41,097 nucleotides of DNA from Paludibacteraceae bacterium. Lineage in GTDB: Bacteria > Bacteroidota > Bacteroidia > Bacteroidales > Paludibacteraceae. Numbering within the stretch: position 1 is the first letter of the stretch; the number at the start of each line of letters is the position of its first letter. The translations under genes were made by a program, and so were the position numbers. The stretch is from positions 1 through 41,097 of the forward strand of contig JAKSKW010000016.1 of the NCBI GenBank assembly GCA_024401495.1, written 5' to 3'. This document shows positions 1 to 11,600 of this stretch, one piece after another. The notes beneath the pieces were generated by a model, which made no database searches, was not told the origin of the DNA, and saw only the letters and a program-made list of their open reading frames with translations.

Positions 1-23
1 CTAAAAGAAGGAAAAAAGTATTA

Positions 24-57
24 ACCAGTTGTCAAAAAATGGGGAGTACTATAATTA
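24..57. repeat. Possible degenerate copy of the interspersed element
   Basis: The segment begins ACCAGTTGTC and ends ACTATAATTA, resembling the two ends of the element seen at 1712-1832 and 2555-2642, but the GC-rich centre is missing. It lies upstream of the first lipoprotein gene. The match is short and AT-rich, so it may be chance. Confidence 0.3.
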
Positions 58-65
58 ATAACGAG

Positions 66-88
66 CGCCTTTTTCGGGTATAAAGGCG
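66..88. other. Hairpin in the leader of the first lipoprotein gene
   Basis: CGCCTTT at 66-72 pairs with AAAGGCG at 82-88, giving a 7-bp stem about 25 bases before the ATG at 113. There is no U-run after it on the plus strand. It may be a leader structure or the end of an upstream gene outside the window. Confidence 0.4.
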
Positions 89-112
89 AAAAGGATTTAA
101 ATTAGGAAATTT

Positions 113-1243
113 ATGAAAAAAATTTTTAATTGCGCACTACCTATAGCAGTATGTGCAGTAGCATTGTCGTCATGTTCAAATCCTGAAGAGGAAGCAACAG
201 AATTAGCTAAACTATACAACGAAAAAATCATCGACATCGAGGGGTTGAGTACTCCAAATGATTTCAAAAGCAAAAGATATGATGCAGATCTTGCTATCAA
301 ACATAAATGGCGAGAATTTGAAGAACAATATTCTAGTGATACAGCGTCTTGGAATTTGTTTGTAAAAACTTTTAACGGTTCAACAAATGCCAACAAAGCA
401 AAATTCAACGAAGCTTTAAGCAAAGCTGTTGTAAACACATTGGAGAGTAAAGAGAACTGGTTCCTAAACTGTGATAAGAATGGATTTTACATCTTCTCAT
501 TCAAGAATGATGCCATAACAATTGTAGGTGCAAAAGAGAGTGTACCCTATACTCTTAATATCGATACTTTAACATTTAACGACAAGGAAAATACTAAAGT
601 TATCGTATCAAACAGTGGCAACGATTTAGTGCTTAGTGGCATCAATGGAGGTCAAGCATATTTCAAAGAGGTAGAGACATTCCATAATTTCTTTGGAACT
701 TGGTCAATAACTATAGACGGATGGCCATTTAAAATGGCATTCAAGACTAACAATACCATGACTATGTCATTTGGAGGTAGATCTGAAACACGCAAGTGGA
801 ATGTTGACAATGATGTATTGGTAATTTCAGGTAATGGAGGTAAAAATAAGTTTAATATTGTTGATGTCAATACTATCAAGCTTCTTCAGTCTGGAACACT
901 TCGCAGAAACAAAAAGGCTACACCAGATAACATGGGCTTTATTTTTGACAACGAGGATCTTCCTGACAACACTCCAAAAAGAAGCTCAAATTTAAGTTCA
1001 AGCTCAAGCTCTGACATTGACGCATTGCTTGACGACTATGAAGAATATGTAGAAAGCTATATAAGTCTAGCTAAAAAGGCCCAAGCTGGAGACATATCAG
1101 CTATGTCAGATTATGCTAATATGTTGTCAAAAGCACAGGATATTCAAAATAAAATTTCAAGTGCTCAAGGACAGATGAGTAGCAAACAGCTAAATCGTTT
1201 CAACAAGATCATCTCTAAGATGTCAAGTGCGGCAGGATTATAA
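113..1243 (+). CDS. Surface lipoprotein with lipocalin-like and C-terminal helical (DUF6591-like) regions
   Basis: This 376-residue protein has a lipoprotein signal peptide, with a lipobox LSSC at residues 18-21. The mature N terminus CSNPEEEA is rich in acidic residues, like the lipoprotein export signals that send Bacteroidetes lipoproteins to the cell surface. A central stretch around residues 195-265 (FFGTWSI, WPFKMAF, TMTMSFGG) looks like a small beta-barrel or lipocalin-like fold. A serine-rich linker near residue 295 leads to a helical tail with the pattern DIDALLDDYEEYV and KKAQAGDISAM. I associate that tail with DUF6591-type lipoproteins from memory. AGGA lies a few bases before the ATG. 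The gene is monocistronic and ends at a strong terminator. Function is unknown; lipoprotein status is well supported, the domain names less so. Confidence 0.85.
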   Translation: MKKIFNCALPIAVCAVALSSCSNPEEEATELAKLYNEKIIDIEGLSTPNDFKSKRYDADLAIKHKWREFEEQYSSDTASWNLFVKTFNGSTNANKAKFNEALSKAVVNTLESKENWFLNCDKNGFYIFSFKNDAITIVGAKESVPYTLNIDTLTFNDKENTKVIVSNSGNDLVLSGINGGQAYFKEVETFHNFFGTWSITIDGWPFKMAFKTNNTMTMSFGGRSETRKWNVDNDVLVISGNGGKNKFNIVDVNTIKLLQSGTLRRNKKATPDNMGFIFDNEDLPDNTPKRSSNLSSSSSSDIDALLDDYEEYVESYISLAKKAQAGDISAMSDYANMLSKAQDIQNKISSAQGQMSSKQLNRFNKIISKMSSAAGL

Positions 1244-1276
1244 TTAGATCGCATTAACAAGGAGAAATACAATCCG

Positions 1277-1310
1277 AAGAGGAAGAATATCTAATGATAT
1301 TCTTCCTCTT
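1277..1310 (+). terminator. Rho-independent terminator of the lipoprotein gene
   Basis: A perfect 15-bp stem (1277-1291 with 1296-1310) closes a TAAT loop and is followed by a T-rich stretch. It lies 34 bases after the stop codon at 1243. Confidence 0.9.
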
Positions 1311-1420
1311 GTTTTACAGTATTTTTTCTATTAGATAGAAATAATCTAAAAGAGGATAAAATCAGACCTATAGGTCAAATTGCGTGGTGCGACATGTTCA
1401 AACCCATAGTATAGACTAAC

Positions 1421-1708
1421 TTGCTGAGAATTTCAAAACTCAAAAAAAGTGTTATGAATAGAAGCAAATGTCCTGTATGCGGATCAACAAACACAATTAG
1501 ATTCGGCAAAAGAGGCAAAGTGGTTTTTCCCTGTTCCAAATCACGAATAAAGTTTACCACCCAAGCCAGACTTCATTGCCAATTCTTCCTGCGTAAAACC
1601 ATATTCTTTACGTATTTTTTTACTGTAGATGAAAGCTGTGTTTTTGTCATAAAATTCAAATCATATCCTATCGGACGCAAAATCACAACATTTTCCTTAA
1701 ATTTATAA
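1421..1708 (+). pseudogene. Remnant of an insertion-sequence transposase (N-terminal zinc ribbon)
   Basis: From the ATG at 1454 the reading frame gives MNRSKCPVCGSTNTIRFGKR, a CPxCGS zinc-ribbon start like those at the N terminus of IS1- and IS1595-type Bacteroidetes transposases. After about 35 residues the resemblance ends: the second cysteine pair and any catalytic domain are missing, and the remaining frame is low-complexity and hydrophobic. No terminal inverted repeats are obvious. I read it as a decayed IS fragment; it could also be a random short ORF. Confidence 0.4.
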
Positions 1709-1711
1709 GAG

Positions 1712-1832
1712 ATTATAGCAGTTGTCCAAAATGAGGATTGTAAAGGGCGGGACGCCCTTGCCCCTCCTCCAACGCGAGCCCGAAGGGTGAGCGTATAAAG
1801 AAAAAGCGTGTGTTGGACAACTCGTATATAAT
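1712..1832 (+). repeat. MITE-like interspersed element, copy A
   Basis: The 121-bp element starts ATTATAGCA and ends TATATAAT. Inside these ends lies a perfect 9-bp inverted pair, GTTGTCCAA (1721-1729) and TTGGACAAC (1813-1821). The core contains a GGGCG/CGCCC hairpin and the segment CTCCAACGCGAGCCCG. No protein is encoded. A second copy lies in inverted orientation at 2555-2642, so this is a real repeat family and not just a hairpin. Confidence 0.8.
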
Positions 1833-1949
1833 TGCCTTTACAATTTTATATTAGATCGGATATAATCAACTCCTTCAAACTCGCATATTCTGACAAAATT
1901 CAAAATATCGAATAAAATCTTCAGAATCCATCATACTGACTATCAAACA

Positions 1950-1988
1950 AAAGAAGACGCGGGAAACGATATTCCCCACGTCTTCTTT
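1950..1988 (-). terminator. Terminator of the first barrel gene
   Basis: AAAGAAGACG (1950-1959) pairs with CGTCTTCTTT (1979-1988), with an inner GGGAA/TTCCC stem. On the minus strand it is followed by TTTTG. It lies 28 bases beyond the stop of the 2016-2528 gene. The AAGAAGACG stem is the same as in the rtcB terminator. Confidence 0.8.
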
Positions 1989-2015
1989 TTCTATGTTATT
2001 TTCAAGATAATGTTT

Positions 2016-2528
2016 TTACCAGTTGATCTTCAATCCCAACGAGTAATCAGGCTTGGCATAACTGTCTCCTCCACCGAATAGCACCCACTGTCTGCCTTTC
2101 AACAATAGTGAGACATGGTTCCATGGCACAATCTCCAATCCAAGACCGGCATTGGCACCAAACATTACGCAATCATGTGTCCAATCCATCACGGTGCATT
2201 CCCAAACGTCGCGACCGACATTTGCACAAACACTCGTCTGCACAAACAACTTCGGTTTCGGATTCCAGACATTAAAGTCGGCTCCGACTCCCAATAAGAA
2301 TTTATTGTTGAACTCGCTGAACTCAAACTTTGCACGCTCTCTGTCAAACTCTACCAACAATGCAATTTGATTGTTGAAATGATAGTCGTACATCATTCCG
2401 ACATTCCATCCATGATAGGCACCTCCACCTCTGACTCCCAAACTCATCTGCCCTTTTGTATGCACCAACTGTGCTGACGAAACTCCGGCAAAAAGAGTCA
2501 ACAAAAATGCTAAAACTATTTTTTTCAT
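2016..2528 (-). CDS. TraO-like small outer-membrane beta-barrel protein
   Basis: This 170-residue protein has a cleavable signal peptide (probable cut after SSA, residue 19). The mature chain alternates short hydrophobic strands with Gly/Asn turns and ends in LGLKINW, the aromatic-terminated last strand of an outer-membrane barrel. It is a clear paralogue of the protein at 14235-14753: both share VHTKGQM/IHTKGQM, ALLVEFDRE/ALLVELDRE, FLLGVGA/FLLGAGC, a WECxxMDWT segment and a KPDxSxGxKxNW end. The overall plan, including the early KG motif and the final strand, resembles the conjugal transfer TraO family of Bacteroidetes, though no other tra genes are present. It follows the giant gene on the same strand after a 161-base gap that contains a MITE-like copy. 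Barrel assignment is fairly sure; the TraO link is tentative. Confidence 0.75.
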   Translation of the reverse strand: MKKIVLAFLLTLFAGVSSAQLVHTKGQMSLGVRGGGAYHGWNVGMMYDYHFNNQIALLVEFDRERAKFEFSEFNNKFLLGVGADFNVWNPKPKLFVQTSVCANVGRDVWECTVMDWTHDCVMFGANAGLGLEIVPWNHVSLLLKGRQWVLFGGGDSYAKPDYSLGLKINW

Positions 2529-2554
2529 ATATCTTAATCAAATTATTATGGGCA

Positions 2555-2642
2555 ATTATATACGCCTTACGGGCTCGCGTTGGAGGGAAGGTTAGGGCGT
2601 TCCGCCCTTAAAAATCCTCATTTTGAGCAACTGGTATATAAT
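2555..2642 (-). repeat. MITE-like interspersed element, copy B (inverted relative to copy A)
   Basis: This 88-bp element is bounded by a perfect 9-bp inverted repeat, ATTATATAC (2555-2563) and GTATATAAT (2634-2642). Read on the minus strand, it matches copy A through AAAATGAGGATT, AAGGGCGG, ACGCCCT and CTCCAACGCGAGCCCG. It lacks about 30 bases that copy A has near its right end. It sits between the giant gene and the following barrel gene. Confidence 0.8.
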
Positions 2643-2689
2643 CTCCATATTATTTGTCTCAAAGTTTATTTTTGAGCTAACTCTCTAAT

Positions 2690-5600
2690 CTATTTTTTAA
2701 AGATTTTGAAAGAATACCAGTCATCCACAACCACTAAATAGACTCCAGAAATGTAATCATTCATAGAAATCTGTATAGTTCCTGAGAATGAAGCAATGTA
2801 AAGAAGTCTGCCTGACTCATCTGTCAATATCAACTTATGACTCATCTTATCCTTTACATTGACATTAACAACATCGCTAACAAGAGTCGGATAAACGTCT
2901 ATTAATTCAACAGAATATCTTTCCTCGCTATAATCCAAAGGAGACAACTCCTTGTTTTCATAATCCCAAAGATCATTCTCCATCATCATAGCACGGGTAA
3001 AGCTTCTTGTTGCTTCAGAAATATAAAGAGAAGTGTCCCTAATAGTCTTCTGACAGAATCCATCCGAAACAGTCAATGACACAGGATAATAGCCTCCATT
3101 ATAATAGTAGCAAGTCGGTGTCTCCCTCTCACTTGTCAGTCCTTCCAAACCATTTCTTCCGCCATAGATTTGCACATAATTCATGTTAAGCGGCTCTTCA
3201 AGTACCCACTTGTAAGAGACCTCCGCATTAGCCACATTGGAAGAAACGACAGGAACAAAACGAACTCTGTTACCCTGCTTGATCTCGTTAACCTTATTCT
3301 CTCCCACCTTAATCTCAGGTTCATTTTCTATTGACATCGCAAACGATGCGTCAAAAGTATTCACTTTCAATTTAATGCTACGTGTAACTGACAATCCTCG
3401 AACCGTATCATGTCTTGTGACAAACAATGTGACATCGTCACTAGGCATCTGACGTTCTCCATTCTCGTCCAACTCAAAGATACTGACAGTCGTTTGTGGC
3501 TTCAATAAAGATTCATCAGTCAAGACACCTAAGCCATTACCCCAAACAACCACATCGGCACTGCTTTCAGCCCTATAAGAATATAAATATCTTTGGTTAA
3601 TCGCTCCCTGTGTGCTGTTTGTTCCTGTAGTATGCAAATTGAATTTCAAGTGATCCTGCTTGTTGCCAATTGCGTTTGTTCTACAAACAAACGTGTCTGT
3701 CTTCATCCAAGCGATCTGTGCGTCAGTGATAGGCTCAAGATTTGCTGCTAACAGTCTGACTATTGAACTTGTATCAGCACCGCACGCGCTCTCCGCTATG
3801 AATCTGTAATAAACAGTCGAGACAGTGTCCTTTACAAGCATTGAATCTGTATTTTCAGACTCCAATATCCATGCGATATTATCATAACTCTTCTGCCAAT
3901 AAGTTTTATCCGCATTGCTGGCAGTATCAACAAGAGACATAGCCATGACATCTGAGTTAGGGATCCACTGATAATACTCATTCTGAGAATAAGTCAATCC
4001 CATCTCCTTCAAGTCCTTCAACGGAATGCTGGCGGCAATCTTGGCAACACTTGGCAAAGGACGGATACTCATTGTAAGCTCGTTACTGATTGACTTATAC
4101 ACTCCATCCGTTGCCACTCTTCTATAAGTTGTGGCAAGATCAATAGCAGATGGAGTATAGCTTTTATTTGTCGCTCCCTCAATATTGATGAAATCAGGAG
4201 TGCGGTCATTCTTATACTGCCACTGATAAGAAACAGCGGCAGACGCACCCTCCAATTCTGTTGCGACAATCGGTTTGATATCATCACTGCCACAAATATA
4301 CATATCACCATCAAAGCTTATGACTCCACCTCGCAATGGTTTGATTGCATAAGGAGTGACGCAATATGTCTGGTTTGCGTATACCTCAAGAACAGTGTCC
4401 TTATAGACATCATACTTGTATGGGAAAAGAATGCTGTTCGACGTCACATTTGGCATCTCTCCGTCGCCATCAAAATAATATTCCTCGCTGAATTTCTTTG
4501 ATCCGAGAATATTCATTGTCACGCTGCTGTCCGCGACATTGCTCACAACCTCCATCGCCAACACCTTCTCATAATCATAACGGAACACCATCTGACCTTC
4601 GAGATGAAGGATATTGCTTGTATCAGAGACACATCCGTTATTCGCAACTCGTTTGACCAACATGTCATCATTAGCCCTGAATCTCAAATCAGGTTCAAAT
4701 TTACCTATTTGCTCAATGTCATTCACAAACCATGTGTATTTGATCTGATCTGAGTACGCACCGCCTAATTTCTCACCTTTGATCTTTACCAAACTCTCAT
4801 TGCAAGGAGTAAAGTTCTCTATAGAGATTACATTATCGGCCTTATTGATTGAAGGTTTGTTGTGTGCCATCATTACTATCTCCTCACTCTGACAAGTGAC
4901 TTCGTTTGTGTCAGTCAAATAATGAATGAAAGAGAATGCCATGCTATCACCTGCGAAACCTTCCATCTGGAACTTCTTACCTCCCTCCATAATCTTCTCA
5001 CCACCAAGAGTCCAATACTCAGAAGCGTAAAGAGTATCTTTTTCCGCAACCACAGAAGCCGAGAATATTCCGTTCGGACATTTGAAATCATCAAATACCA
5101 AGTCCTCCGGACTAACGGTAACCTTCTCACGAATACCCACATACACGATCTCCGAAGTGTCAGTATCGCACATGTCGACTATAATTCTTCTGAAATAAGA
5201 AGGAACCTTCATATATTTGGACGGAAGCACAAGATCCTCATTTGTTGCGTCCACAATATCAGCGAAATCATCTTCCCTTCCTGTTGTGCTTATCTGCCAC
5301 TGGAATGCTTTCTCTCCATTTCCACCAAGAGGAGCACCACCCTTTATCTCCAAGTCGCTTCCTGCACAAATAGCAGAAGGAGCGTCAGGTCTTGCCTGTG
5401 TCAACTCCGGCAGACTGTCCACATTGAAATAGAAGTAATCGCTTATACAACCTGTCTCATCATCCACGCTCTTGACTCCATACAGACTTGTCGGCATCTG
5501 GTTTCTAATTACGAGCTGGCTGTCACCTACCGATGTCCAAATGACCTTTTCTGTATATGTTGTATCCAACGGATCAATATAAATAGCGTTCCAAGTGTAA

Positions 5601-8600
5601 ATCTTCTTCACGCTTTCCTTGTAAACGACAAGATTGACAAGCGACGCATTACAACTGTCATTGTTCTGATATAGAGAAGGAACGTTGTTTCTGCGGTTGA
5701 AAACAACCTCTATTCCCTCGCTTTCCACAGAATCGCACATGTCATAATATACGCACTTGATATTGACTATATTATTGACTGACCTGTCTTCAATATTATC
5801 AATTATATATCCCAAATACAGACTGTCAACATCATTCTTTTCATAAGAATCCTTTCCATTGATGCTATATTTCCAAGATATTCTTCCGTTTCCATTTGTT
5901 CTTCCTCCTTTTGCAGATGTTGTCTTTACAAATCCAAGCTCGTCATAAGTACAGAACTTATTTGTCTCAGATGTCAAAGACAATTCTCCAGGAACAAACT
6001 CGTCATAATGAACCAATGTGATAACGTTACTGTATCTCACTCTTCCCTTCTCGTTTGTCGCAACACGACGAACGACCAAAGGATCAGTTTCTGACACCGA
6101 TTTTGCTACAAGGTCATTAATAATATCCGCTGACAAAGATTCTCCTGTTGCTCCATCTATAATACTCCAAACCGCTTTTTCAGATGTGCTACGCTTAAAC
6201 TGCCAAGAATAAGACCATTTCATAGCCACATTCTCAGGAGCTATATAATAGCCATTGGCAGTTTTGATATTCAAGATATCCGAATAAGAGTCATTCTGGC
6301 AAATGATAGTGTCCAGAATACCGATTCGTCCTCCTTCCGAAGTCGTTCCATAAGCAAACGGAATCTCGACTGCCTCTCCCAAACATTCGCCACGCTTTGC
6401 TTTGGCGTAGATATATGCTCCGTCAGTGGACATCATTGCAGCCACACTCTCATCCAACACCAAAGAGCAGTATCTGTTTCCGTTCATCAAGGTGTCGGTA
6501 CAAAGCATATCAGAGAACCACACAAGATTACTTACCTCTCTATCCTGGCATACAAAGACAATGGAATCGCCAATCTCATATCCTTCCTTGATAGCACCCT
6601 TCTCACTGATTCTGTTAGTCATCTCAGGAGTGAAGGCATAAGAACTTACAGTATCGGCATTCACCGTCTTGTCAAACAAAGTGAAGACAACCTCGTTACT
6701 TGCCAAAGAAGAACATCCGTCACTCATCACCCTTCTTACAGAGTATGAGCCATCCATGTTATTTGTAAGAGTCGGTATGTAATACTTATCCATTCCAGCA
6801 TATTCAAATTGCTTAGAAAAGTCATAAGACTCCTCCTGGATCCATTCGCCCCCATCCTTTGAATATTCATAATATGTCACAAATCCGCCCTTGTGTTTTT
6901 TATCATACAACCAAGGACCGATATAGTTCTTGTAGTCACTCCACAAAGAGAACAAATTATCCTCATTTGTTAAGTTGCCAACTACAGCATCCGGAGCATC
7001 ACCAATACAATATTGCTTTGTGATACCACCGTTCTCAATCTTAATTGTACCGGCAAACGAGCCATGATCTCCATATAATCCTGACAAGGCGTCACTCACA
7101 CTCTCCAATGTAGGCACAATATTCAAGACAAGCGTATCACTTGACAAATTTGTCTCCACATTATCTACTTTCACTGTTGTCATTCGGTAGATCTGAACTC
7201 TTTTCGCATCTCCGTTTCCGTCATTTGTCAAAACCTTAGGATACAATCCTGTCGCACCAAGATTTATCTCAGGAGTTGTGACCGCTTTTCCCTCACTCAT
7301 AATAGCCAAAGGTTTGCCTCCGTCAACCTTGTAGTACCAAAGGAAAGAGCCAGCTCTTGCGTAATCATCACTCAAGATCTGAATGTCACTTTCTCCACTG
7401 CATATCCAATATCCGTTTGGTTTGCTGTCTTCATCCTCAAAGAAAATGCTTCCTCCGGTCTGATTATACACATAAAATTCCATTGGCAGTTTATTCACGC
7501 TTCGGCATCCATCCTTCACTGCCTGAGCATAATAAGTCACCATCATGAAATCATCACCTGTCGGAACTGTCAACGCATCAGACTCAAAAGGTGTTCCTGC
7601 AGATGTTCTGCCGTTCTTAAACTCTTTTGACTCCGACTGCCACCATATGTATTCATCATAATCATCATTTGTACCCGTCATTTCCGCCCTGTCGTTGTTG
7701 GTAACAACTCGGTTGTAATCAACGTCGGCAGACAATATGTCAAAGGCATCCCTTACTCCTATAGTCTTTACCTCACTTTCAAGACTTGTCTTACATAATG
7801 TATCAGTCACGACTCTCTTGAAGTAAGTTGTCTTTGTAAGATTGTAGGCTCCTCCAAAGTTTCTTGGCGCGAAGAAAGGCTCCCAATCCTCACCCTTCAC
7901 AACCTGCTCAAACGACTTTCTGTCCTCGCTGCTCCACCAAGTGTATGAATATCTGCCACTGCCTCCTTCTGCCAAATATCCCTTTATCGTGTCGATGGCT
8001 GTATTGTAACATATCTCCTGAGGAGTCAGATCTATACCCTTATCTCTCAAAGGAGCGTACACCTCCATTGCGACTTCATTTGACATAACGTACTCACCAG
8101 GATATTTGTCCTTATCACAAGATACCAAAGCTCGCACTATAATAGATTGTGTCTGATTTAATATCGACATATCCTGAGAATAATTTTCACCGACAGATGT
8201 TCTTATCTCACCAAAATCTGCAGTAAACAATCCCTGATTGTCTCCCGCAACCATCACTGCCCAATCAGCATCCTCGTTCAACTTATACTGCCATGCCACA
8301 TTATATGTAGTTGGATCTCCACCATTTATTCCATTCAACGTCAAATATTTTGCAGATTTATTGTTTGGACAAGTTATTCCAAAATCAGTAGTTCCCAATT
8401 TTGGAGTCGCCAACCTCTTATAGATATTGAAAGAATAATGCAAAGTGTCAGATACACACTCCTCGTTTGATATTTTGGCAAGCTCTGTTCTTAAAACATC
8501 AACTTTGTTTTCTCCAAAGTGAAGGGCTTTTGTAGAAACTCTCTGCGAAGTTCCTCCAAGATCCTCACTTTCTCCCCACCCTACAAACTCATAAGGAGTT

Positions 8601-11600
8601 GCATGCGTTGATTTTCTGCTGAAATCAAGCGTTGTAGGCAAAGGCTCGGAAGAAGAGTAAACTTTAGGGCTTGTCATAGCCACGACAGGAAGCTCAATAT
8701 TCTTCTTGATCTTGACCTGCAGCATATTCTTACTCTTACTTACTGTTACATTGTCACAATTATCCTTTGCCTCCACCTGGAAATAGAAATTCTCACCTTC
8801 GTTCAAGACAAGCGAATCCACACTGATAGTTATGACACCTGACCTTGTCGACTCCTTTCCATTCCAAGTTTCAGGAACATCCTTCCATGTGCCTGCGGCT
8901 CCTGTCGGACTATATTTCCAAGTGAAATCAACAACGTCCGGATCAAGCTCGCAAGTCATGGTGATTTTCATCTCACTCTCCTTGTTGTTACAGAACTCCA
9001 CAAAATTCTGCGATGAATACTCACCTCCGAATTCAATTCTGCCGACTTCGATGCCCTTGCTTCCCTTCACAACAAACTCACCACTGCTGACCTTACGCAA
9101 TGTTCCGTCGGAATCCTTTCCGCTGAACACGACGTTATAGACATTCGTTCTTCCCACAGCCGCAGTCGCAGTATATTCAGCGACGGTTGTCTTAGCCACA
9201 ACGCTGTTGTCCTTGAACCAAGTCCATAGGTTGTCTGTCATTTTTGTAATATTCTCTCCTGCGAAGGTCATCAAGCTCACATTTGAAACCGCAAGCTCCA
9301 CCTCCGTTCCGCCACACACTTCTATCTCCTGGTCCTTTCCGTTACCTGTCAAAGCAGGCACTCCCTCAAAGCCGTCGTTCACACCAAAAATCTTTGTGGC
9401 TGAACTTGTACAGCTTGACAATACAGATCCAACACGTCTGACAGTCATTTTTGTATTGTTGTTCGCCTCAAACAAAGTCTCGTCCATTTTAACAGACAAT
9501 CCTCCGGTAGCTGGATAAACGACCTTTGTCTCCGTCTCGCTATCTCCCAAAGTGTAATACAAGGTCTCATCAGGCAAAGCTCCCTCAATAGTAACTGGAA
9601 CAGAGATAACACCATCCTTGAACTCGTCCCTTGTGATCACACTCTTTGAAGATGTGATTGTGAAGGCAAGATCCTTCTCCACCTCAACAGCCACCTTATC
9701 GCTCTGAGTCTTATAAATGTCATTGGAAGGACAGTTGTTGTCCTCCGCAATCACATAGAAAGACGTTGTGGCTTTCAATCCGTTCACATCAAAATCCACC
9801 GATTTGCCCTTTGATACCTTGTCCGACGAAGCGACATTTCCTGGCATCAAAGTGAAACTATACGATGTCAGACTTCCTCCACCCTCTGATGTCGCAGTAA
9901 GTTTTATATCCTCTCCATTACAGATTTTAGAATCTGAGACCTGTAATGTTGGAACATCGACCTTAGGATAAGTGGAAACAGTCACCTCATCAATTACAGA
10001 ATAACATTTCTCCTCTCCTATCTTATAGCTCCATTCTCTCGCCACCTTATAATCGGTGCCGGCTTCAGGGAACTTATACGAAGCTGACGAATTGTTTCCG
10101 TTCTTGATATACACTCCGTCAACACTCCACTGAAAATCCTTCATCTCGTCATTCAGCGAGGTACTGAATAAAGTGACATCAACGTCAGCACACACCTTTT
10201 CGTTTTTGTTACCGTTTGCTCCAATCTCTTTAGGCAGCACCTTATCCAAAATATCCTTATCCTGGATTGTTTTCTTTACTTTTGACGTACATCCTGTTTT
10301 TGTGTTCTCTATATCCACAAAATACGTGTAAATCTGTTTCTTCGCCAACAATATTGTCGCAACTGACTTGTCCGTCTCGTCAGGATATTCCACACTGCTG
10401 CCGGATATCGCACAATCAAGATCCTCACCGGAAGCCTTGACCGTCACCTCCTGCCCTACTATCTTACAAGCACTGACAATCGGTGTCACGTCCATTTGCG
10501 GATAAGTCTCCACAGCTACGCCTGTTTTTGAGTAAACCATGTTTCCGCAATAGTTAACTCCGGAATGTATCACATAGTTTCCTTTTACTTGAAGCGCGTG
10601 ATCCTTATTGATATCATACTCATCTATCTCGTTATAATTCTTACCGTCAAAATTATAATAGCCATATTTAGAGATATGAGACGCCTTCATTACTTTCTGC
10701 TGATCAATCAAATCCTGATTGACAGACATCGACAAGTTGACAATATCATCATAACACTTTACCGATTTTGAATTATCCGCAGTCAGCGTAATTGTAGGAG
10801 AAGGCTGTGCGAAGGTTGTGACCATCAATGACTCGCTGTCATTCGAGTCTATCTCCTCTCCGTTCAGATATGCCTTTACATTTCTTCTGACATATAGTTT
10901 CTCACCCTCCTCTATCTCTTTTGTCCAATCTCCAAGATAGTATTCGCTGTCCATGAAATGCTTGTTTCCAGACTCATCTGTGTTCTGCATTTCTTTCCAT
11001 GACATATTGTCTCCGCTGTATTGCCAACTGAATTTATATGTCATACCAATCTTCTGTACCGGAGCTGAAATATTTGTGTTGTCAAGACGCGGAACTTTTG
11101 ATCCAGCACACACATAAATCACATCGTCGTAGAACTGGTTTCCTTCAATCTTTTCCCTTTCAACAACCATTACCTTTACAGGTTTGCTCAAACACTTGTA
11201 CCCGTTTTTGGGCTCTTTATACACATAGAATGTTTTTGAAACTATAGGATCATTATATGTGACAAATCTTGTCAATCCAGTTCCGTCTTCACTTGCACTA
11301 TAATAGTAGTTGTAGAGCGACTTGTCATCATCAGAAATTTCTAACTTAAACTGACTTCCCTTCAATCCTTGAACAAGGACATACTCCTCTTTAGACACGA
11401 CATCTGTCTCATAAGAGAAACTTATGTTGCTACTTAGATTGACGATATTTTGTGCTGAGAATGCGGGAAGCTCATGCACCTCAAGGCAGACTTCCTTCTC
11501 TATCTTGTTTCCGCAGCCATCAGAAAGACTGACATTCAAGCAATGGTTCTCCTGGACCTTGCCATAACCTCTCTGCTGGTCCACTGAATAATCTTCCCCC

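Larger units (their letters stand above)
1244..2015. other. 772-base stretch without an intact gene
   Basis: This stretch holds the lipoprotein terminator (1277-1310), an IS-like zinc-ribbon remnant (1421-1708), one copy of a MITE-like element (1712-1832) and the terminator of the minus-strand barrel gene (1950-1988). Between these only AT-rich filler is visible. Confidence 0.7.

Noticed and set aside
1375..1560. 61-codon minus-strand frame opposite the zinc-ribbon fragment
   Set aside because: No recognisable features; it is the reverse of the transposase-like segment.
4862..5674. 270-codon plus-strand open frame inside the giant gene
   Set aside because: It lies fully antisense to well-supported coding sequence with clear domains, has a His/Cys/Ser/Arg-rich low-information translation, and no start signals. 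It is a shadow frame.
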